Below are positions 59,487 through 64,000 of a stretch of DNA of 64,000 nucleotides, one piece after another. The translations under genes and the position numbers were made by a program. The notes beneath the pieces are model-generated. The model saw nothing but the letters and a program-made list of their open reading frames with translations. It had not been told where the DNA came from and did not search any database. The stretch comes from Fimenecus sp963590415 (lineage in GTDB: Bacteria > Bacillota > Clostridia > Oscillospirales > Acutalibacteraceae): contig CAVAPB010000011.1 in NCBI GenBank assembly GCA_963590415.1, positions 1 to 64,000 of the forward strand, written 5' to 3'. Every line of letters starts with the position of its first letter. The first letter of the stretch is position 1.

Positions 59487-60692
59487 TTATTTTTCCGCAA
59501 CGGTATTGAAGGTTTGCCAATTAGATGTCTGGCTTTCTTCAATTTCTTCAAGAGTTACAGCGGCACTTTTTACAGTCGGGCTGAGGTTGTCGATATCTTT
59601 TATTGTGCCGTCGGAATAAAGCTTCAAATCATAGAACACTGCGCAACGGTATCTTGTCTCGCCGTATTCCTGAGTTTTGAAAGCAAAACGCAGCTGATTA
59701 TGGTTTGATTCCCAAAAACCTCCGCCGTCGCCCTCGGCGTCATAGCCGAAATAGCTTTTTATGTACTCCGCACCCGGATAATCATCGGTAAATTCTTTTA
59801 TCGCTCTGTTTTTCAGTGTGTTGTATGCCTCGGCTGACAGTTCGCTGTCCGATTTAAGATAATCGCATGTCGAGGGCTCGATTTCCTGCGTTGTGGATTT
59901 CAGTAAAAATCCTCTGTCCGCAAACTCATCTCCCGACACATTGGATACAGAAACAGTAACCTTATTTGTTGAGACATAAGCTCCGGAGTTTACCGTATAT
60001 GAAAGCTTTGCAAGTTGATTGCCCGAGCTGTTTACAATTTGCAGATATCCGCCGTCATAATAACGCACATTGAACGCACCGACGGTTTCGTTATAATTTT
60101 TATTGTAGCCGATTGAACATTTCTCGCTTGTTTTGTCGTAAAGAACGCCCGTTATAACCGCAAACGGGTCAATTGTTGTAAGCTCGGTAAGACCGCTTAC
60201 CGTATATTCCTTGGTGTAGGACTCCTTACCGACAAGCTTTTTCTTGAAGCCGAGGCTGTTCGCCATATCGTAATCTATCGTAATCGTAGCAACTATAACA
60301 TCTCCGTTGCTGATATTGTTATAGCAGCTGAGATTGGAAGAAATACAATCACTTAATGAATAAGAGCTGTGATAATACTGATTTGACAAGCCGAGAGCCA
60401 GTTCCAAGCCTTCGAAATCAATCGTTGAGTACTCCGCAGCAGTTCCGTAGCCGCTGTAACCGCTGACACTTATCGAATCGTTTATATATTTATCCGCAGA
60501 TACCCGCCCGAGCATTACGAATGTAACGATAAGCGCAATTATCAAAACTGCCGCGCCCGAAGAAATGCCGACAATGAGCTTTACATTGACTTTTTTTCCC
60601 GACTTTTTCGGTTGAGCCGCAACAGGCAATCCGCATCGTGTGCAGAATTGCTCGTTACCGGCAATGACATTGCCGCACCTTTTACAAGTCAT
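59487..60692 (-). CDS. Zinc-ribbon membrane protein with extracellular domain
   Basis: 401 residues. An N-terminal zinc ribbon (CKRCGNVIAGNEQFCTRCG), a membrane segment (about 36-62, LIVGISSGAAVLIIALIVTF), and a 340-residue exterior part without a known domain. Such zinc-ribbon/membrane/extracellular proteins are common near Clostridial PP2C-kinase genes. Second of two such proteins in a row in this operon; 44 bases before the surface-protein gene. Confidence 0.8.
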   Translation of the reverse strand: MTCKRCGNVIAGNEQFCTRCGLPVAAQPKKSGKKVNVKLIVGISSGAAVLIIALIVTFVMLGRVSADKYINDSISVSGYSGYGTAAEYSTIDFEGLELALGLSNQYYHSSYSLSDCISSNLSCYNNISNGDVIVATITIDYDMANSLGFKKKLVGKESYTKEYTVSGLTELTTIDPFAVITGVLYDKTSEKCSIGYNKNYNETVGAFNVRYYDGGYLQIVNSSGNQLAKLSYTVNSGAYVSTNKVTVSVSNVSGDEFADRGFLLKSTTQEIEPSTCDYLKSDSELSAEAYNTLKNRAIKEFTDDYPGAEYIKSYFGYDAEGDGGGFWESNHNQLRFAFKTQEYGETRYRCAVFYDLKLYSDGTIKDIDNLSPTVKSAAVTLEEIEESQTSNWQTFNTVAEK

Positions 60693-60708
60693 ACCATCTT
60701 CTCCTTAA

Positions 60709-61314
60709 TCAAAAATTCCAATTCCTTAAATCATTGTAGCAATCCTTACACATATACTCTGTTTCGCCCCAGAATGTAACCTTATACCTTTTTCCGAAGT
60801 ATGTATCTCCGCAGTCGTCGCAGGTATGGATATTAAGGATGATAATCAATGCAAGCAGCAGCACAGCCGCAACCGAAGAGGCTATAATTATAATTTTCTT
60901 TTTGTCGTTTCCGAGCCTTCCCGCATTATTCGCCGCAGACTTAACCCTGCTTTTGACATAGTTTATAGACTGACTGTTGCCGACATCATGCCGAACACTG
61001 TTGACAAACTCACTGTTTTTTACTTTATTCACTGCTCCGTCAACCGCATTGCTCATTGACGAAAACGCGTTGAAGCTGCCGCCCCCCGTCTGTGCGCCGC
61101 AGCCCGGACAAAAAGCCGAGCCCTGCGTTATCGGTGTTCCGCAGTTCTGGCAAAACGCTGCTGCGGGCTGATTTACGGTATTTGCCGTATTCCCTGTGTT
61201 TACAACAGGATTTTGACTCACGGGTACAGCTTCAGGCTCTATCTTTGCTCCGCAATAAGGACAAAATCCGCTGCAACCGTCAATTACCTGATTACACGAA
61301 TTACATATTTTCAT
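60709..61314 (-). CDS. Zinc-ribbon membrane protein
   Basis: 201 residues. Two double zinc ribbons (CNSCNQVIDGCSGFCPYCG near residue 4 and FCQNCGTPITQGSAFCPGCG near residue 54), a linker, a membrane segment (about 138-162, IIIIASSVAAVLLLALIIIL) and a further CxxC/CxxC ribbon beyond it (CDDCGDTYFG...CKDCYNDL). Cytoplasmic ribbons and an outer one in one chain are unusual. Function unknown; 16 bases before the previous zinc-ribbon gene and 10 after the membrane protein. Confidence 0.8.
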   Translation of the reverse strand: MKICNSCNQVIDGCSGFCPYCGAKIEPEAVPVSQNPVVNTGNTANTVNQPAAAFCQNCGTPITQGSAFCPGCGAQTGGGSFNAFSSMSNAVDGAVNKVKNSEFVNSVRHDVGNSQSINYVKSRVKSAANNAGRLGNDKKKIIIIASSVAAVLLLALIIILNIHTCDDCGDTYFGKRYKVTFWGETEYMCKDCYNDLRNWNF

Positions 61315-61324
61315 TTACTCACCC

Positions 61325-61927
61325 CTAAATTATTTCATCCGTATGAATTAAAACTATACTTTTGACCGTCTTGAAGCCTTTTTGTGCTGTCTGCGGCTGT
61401 AAAACGGTTGTCTGATTGTCAAGCAGCTGTGTTTCTCCGCTCTCGTAAGAATCGGCTGTGCTTGCAAGAAGCTCCGTTCCGACATCGGGAGTGAGGATTT
61501 CCGTGCCGATAGCTTCCGTTTGACCGGTAAGTATTTCGGTAGAATTACCCAAAACATCCGTTGAGATATTTCCGACCGCATTGCCGCCGTTGACCGGCAA
61601 AACATCCGTACGCTCCGACTGCTGTGCCGCAGGAGTGTTTTGCACAGGTGCATTTGCCGACTTATTCCCGTGTTTTTTCAAGCTCTTACTGTGCTCCATG
61701 GTATCGGTCAATTTGCCTCGCTCGACAGCCGCAGGAGAAGGATGATGAGATTTCTTACCCGACTTTGCGTTGTCGTTTCTCATCTGCTCGATTGACTTTT
61801 TGGCGGTTTTTCCGCTGAGCTCGCCGAAAACCTGAGGTATGTTAAAACGAATAAACATATACACTGCGGCAACAAAGAAAACGCCCGCCAAAATAAAGAA
61901 CACTATGGATACGGGATTTATTGTCAT
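61325..61927 (-). CDS. Single-pass membrane protein of the T7SS operon
   Basis: 200 residues. A membrane segment at the N terminus (about 4-27, PVSIVFFILAGVFFVAAVYM) is followed by a basic helical part and a long Thr/Glu/Ala-rich disordered region with many Thr-Glu pairs (STEILTGQTEAIGTEILTP), attractive as targets of the adjacent Ser/Thr kinase. Start 61927 overlaps the kinase stop region (TGATATG) and follows GAAGGGGGACAG. Function unknown. Confidence 0.75.
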   Translation of the reverse strand: MTINPVSIVFFILAGVFFVAAVYMFIRFNIPQVFGELSGKTAKKSIEQMRNDNAKSGKKSHHPSPAAVERGKLTDTMEHSKSLKKHGNKSANAPVQNTPAAQQSERTDVLPVNGGNAVGNISTDVLGNSTEILTGQTEAIGTEILTPDVGTELLASTADSYESGETQLLDNQTTVLQPQTAQKGFKTVKSIVLIHTDEII

Positions 61928-61928
61928 A

Positions 61929-63710
61929 TCACTGTCCCCCTTCCGCACTCTGCGAACCTGTCTTTGCTTTAGCGGTATTTTCATAGGCTCTGTTCAGGTT
62001 GGCTTTGTATGTCTCGCTCTGCGAAATCACCTTATCTCTCAATTCGGTATTGACATCGTTGGTGGTTACGGTTTCTTCCGCCTTTTTCATAATTTGGTCA
62101 AAAATATTTTCTACGCTCGACTTGTCTATACCGTTATTTGCAAAGGCTTTACGGTAATCGTTTAGCAGATTTTCAAACTGATAAAAAAGAGTAAGCTCGA
62201 CATATTCACGGTTATGCTCAAAAAGGTCGCCGTTATCGAGAGTGTTATCGTTAAGGAAATTCGTAATGTTATTGACAAGCTGTTCGCAGTCGTCTTTGCT
62301 TGCCTGATTGCCGTTGGCGTTATTGACGAAATTTCCGTAAAATTCGCATATCTGGCTGAAGCTCTGTGCCACGCTGTAATATTCCGACGATTCCGAAACC
62401 TTGGCAAAGAACTCTTTCGCCGCAAGAGCCGCTTCTCTTTTGCTCGTATTGTCATCGCCGTACAGATTGAAGATTATGTATCCCGCTTCGTAACAAAGCT
62501 TGTCATAATCACTGCTTTGAGCAAGCTTGGCGCTGTTATCGGGATTGAGGAACTCCTGCTTAAAGGTGTTTATGTCATATGTCGTTCTTGAATTGTCGGC
62601 GTCCTTTGAATTTTCAGCCGTATAAGACAGGAACTTTCTGAAATCCGTGCTTTTATCGATATATTTCTGATAAGCTTCTGGCCTTGTCGGGTCAAGCTCT
62701 ATTGCCATAAAGCAATTTTTTGCCGCCTCCTGCTCGTTTACCGAGTTATCGACATCGGTTATGTATCGGTCATAGTTTTTGCTGTCGGTTGCGTGCTTTA
62801 TTACCATACCCGTAAAGCCGGAAATCAGCATAACGACGGTTAAGGCAACAGAAGCGACAAACAAGCCGAGTTTTTTCTTCTGCTTGCGCTTATAATCAAG
62901 TCCGATAAGCTCATAGTGCTCCAAATCGTACATAAGCTCATTGCAGTTTTGGTAGCGGTCCTCGGGAGATATCTGAACGCATTTATTGATTATGTATTCA
63001 AGTCCCTCCGAAAGCTGCGGATTCCACTGCCTTATCGGAACATAGTCGTTTTTCCTCGGGTCAACGCCCGTTACAAGCTGGTGCAAGGTCATACCGAGCG
63101 AATAGATATCGCTTCTTGCGTCGGTCTGCCTTGAGCCGAGCTCGGGCGGAGCATAGCCCCTTGTACCCATTACCGTTGTATCGGCAAGGTTCTGCTCCTT
63201 ATACTCACGGGAGATACCGAAATCTATAATTTTCAGGTTACCCTCGGGCTTGAGCATAAGGTTGGCAGGCTTCATATCGCGGTAAATAATCGGCGGCTTC
63301 TGATTGTGAAGATAATTGAGCGTGTCGCAAATCTGCTTTGCCCAATCAATTACAACTTCCTCCGACTGTGCGCCGTATTCCGATACTATCTTGTCAAGTG
63401 AATCTCCCTCGACATAGTCCATTACAATGTAAATCTGCGGGTCGTCTTCTCTGTCGATAATATCTACAATTCTCGGAATTGCAGGGTGATCCAGCTTTTT
63501 CATAAGCTCGGTATCATCGGGAACCTTGTTGAGAACAATTTCGTTGTTCTTTCCGATACCTTTTCGTTGTATTACCTTTACAGCCCACTGTTTATTAAGG
63601 CGCAGGTCCATTGCAAGATAGACAACAGACATACCGCCTTTTCCTATCTGTTTAAGTATTTCATATTTTCCGTCAATGACGGATCCCCGTTCCAATGCCA
63701 CTAAATACAC
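61929..63710 (-). CDS. Hanks-type Ser/Thr protein kinase with membrane segment
   Basis: 593 residues. Kinase domain (about 12-270): GKGGMSVVYLA, catalytic Lys in WAVKVI, IIYRDMKPANLM (catalytic Asp about 143), DFGIS, and GTRGYAPPEL. A membrane segment (about 285-308) leads to a roughly 285-residue exterior, helical and TPR-like, without PASTA repeats. It should sense an outside signal and phosphorylate proteins such as the FHA partner and the Thr-rich membrane protein. The PP2C gene 10 bases upstream is its phosphatase. Confidence 0.92.
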   Translation of the reverse strand: MYLVALERGSVIDGKYEILKQIGKGGMSVVYLAMDLRLNKQWAVKVIQRKGIGKNNEIVLNKVPDDTELMKKLDHPAIPRIVDIIDREDDPQIYIVMDYVEGDSLDKIVSEYGAQSEEVVIDWAKQICDTLNYLHNQKPPIIYRDMKPANLMLKPEGNLKIIDFGISREYKEQNLADTTVMGTRGYAPPELGSRQTDARSDIYSLGMTLHQLVTGVDPRKNDYVPIRQWNPQLSEGLEYIINKCVQISPEDRYQNCNELMYDLEHYELIGLDYKRKQKKKLGLFVASVALTVVMLISGFTGMVIKHATDSKNYDRYITDVDNSVNEQEAAKNCFMAIELDPTRPEAYQKYIDKSTDFRKFLSYTAENSKDADNSRTTYDINTFKQEFLNPDNSAKLAQSSDYDKLCYEAGYIIFNLYGDDNTSKREAALAAKEFFAKVSESSEYYSVAQSFSQICEFYGNFVNNANGNQASKDDCEQLVNNITNFLNDNTLDNGDLFEHNREYVELTLFYQFENLLNDYRKAFANNGIDKSSVENIFDQIMKKAEETVTTNDVNTELRDKVISQSETYKANLNRAYENTAKAKTGSQSAEGGQ

Positions 63711-63719
63711 ACCGCCTTA

Positions 63720-64000
63720 TCAAGAACATCTGAGAAGAGCAACCGTAATATTGTCCTTTTCATTTCTGCTCTTTACCAGATTGATTAAATATTTACTGTT
63801 TGCCTCCATAGCGGCGATACCTTTAAGCCTGTCGGGATTAAAGCAATCATAAATTTCCGCATCGGAAATAACATGCCTGAAGCCGTCCGAGCAGAGCATA
63901 TATACCGAGTCCTTTTCGGCTTTTCCTAAAATCACCTGAGGCTCGACATTCCTTGACGCTCCGCAGCACTGCAAAAGCATATTTCTTCTCGGGTCTGCCG
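63720..64000 (-). CDS. PP2C-type protein phosphatase (C-terminal part, cut by window end)
   Basis: The gene continues beyond 64000. The visible part has the C-terminal PP2C motifs: RRNMLLQCCG, SVYMLCSDGFRHVISDAEI (metal-binding Asp) and NEKDNITVALLRC (metal-binding Asp-Asn). Met at 63980 is internal. It removes phosphate from Ser/Thr kinase targets and lies ten bases upstream of the kinase gene, the usual pair. Confidence 0.88.
   Translation of the reverse strand, partial: ADPRRNMLLQCCGASRNVEPQVILGKAEKDSVYMLCSDGFRHVISDAEIYDCFNPDRLKGIAAMEANSKYLINLVKSRNEKDNITVALLRCS

Overview
The window looks like a chromosome segment of a spore-forming gut Clostridium of the Ruminococcaceae/Oscillospiraceae type. 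The signs are spoIVA, a dockerin-bearing secreted protein, an FprA-type flavodiiron protein, strong Gram-positive ribosome binding sites with TTGACA/TATAAT-like promoters, and a type VII (ESX/Yuk-like) secretion locus with Ser/Thr phosphosignalling genes. No species can be named from the sequence alone.

Region 1 (68-19130) is a 19-kb integrated element inserted in a tRNA-Pro(UGG) gene. The last 45 bases of the tRNA (68-112) recur exactly at 19086-19130, giving attL and attR. The element carries two tandem tyrosine recombinases, an excisionase-like protein and a winged-helix protein next to attL, then decayed cargo (a frameshifted small gene, an HNH gene with an in-frame stop, a peptide deformylase remnant). 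Next comes an operon with a double-GHKL histidine-kinase-like ATPase, a receiver-domain protein, a cytosine-C5 methyltransferase, an unknown protein and a HEPN-like protein. After this lies a restriction-modification operon: an HTH controller, an NgoPII-like endonuclease, a HaeIII-type methyltransferase fused in frame to a HaeIII-type endonuclease (with a strong internal start), a second C5 methyltransferase and a Vsr nuclease. The far end holds a DUF4238 protein, an HTH protein, an HNH protein and a small acidic protein. No relaxase or conjugation genes were seen, so this is an integrative defence/epigenetic island.

Region 2 (19131-42820) is ordinary chromosome. It holds an M16C peptidase, a ferredoxin-thioredoxin-reductase-like protein and a GH2 glycosidase (one operon); a flavodiiron protein; an ABC exporter behind a promoter with twin palindromic operators; a LUD-domain protein; a MITE-like inverted-repeat element; and an operon of a DivIVA-like protein, an orphan fumarase beta chain, PcrA helicase and a REP-associated transposase whose own reading frame contains two REP-like palindromes. 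Then come an alpha/beta hydrolase, SpoIVA, a DUF378 protein, a dockerin protein and an ABC-F ATPase.

Region 3 (42834-64000, all minus strand) is a type VII secretion locus. In transcription order it runs PP2C phosphatase (cut by the window edge), Ser/Thr kinase, membrane protein, two zinc-ribbon membrane proteins, a 1856-residue Ig-like surface protein, an FHA protein, a CpaE/MinD-like ATPase, a YukD-like ubiquitin-fold protein, an EssC/YukB ATPase, a WXG100 substrate and an AT-rich set of five small or unknown proteins that resemble secreted substrates, partners or an immunity protein.
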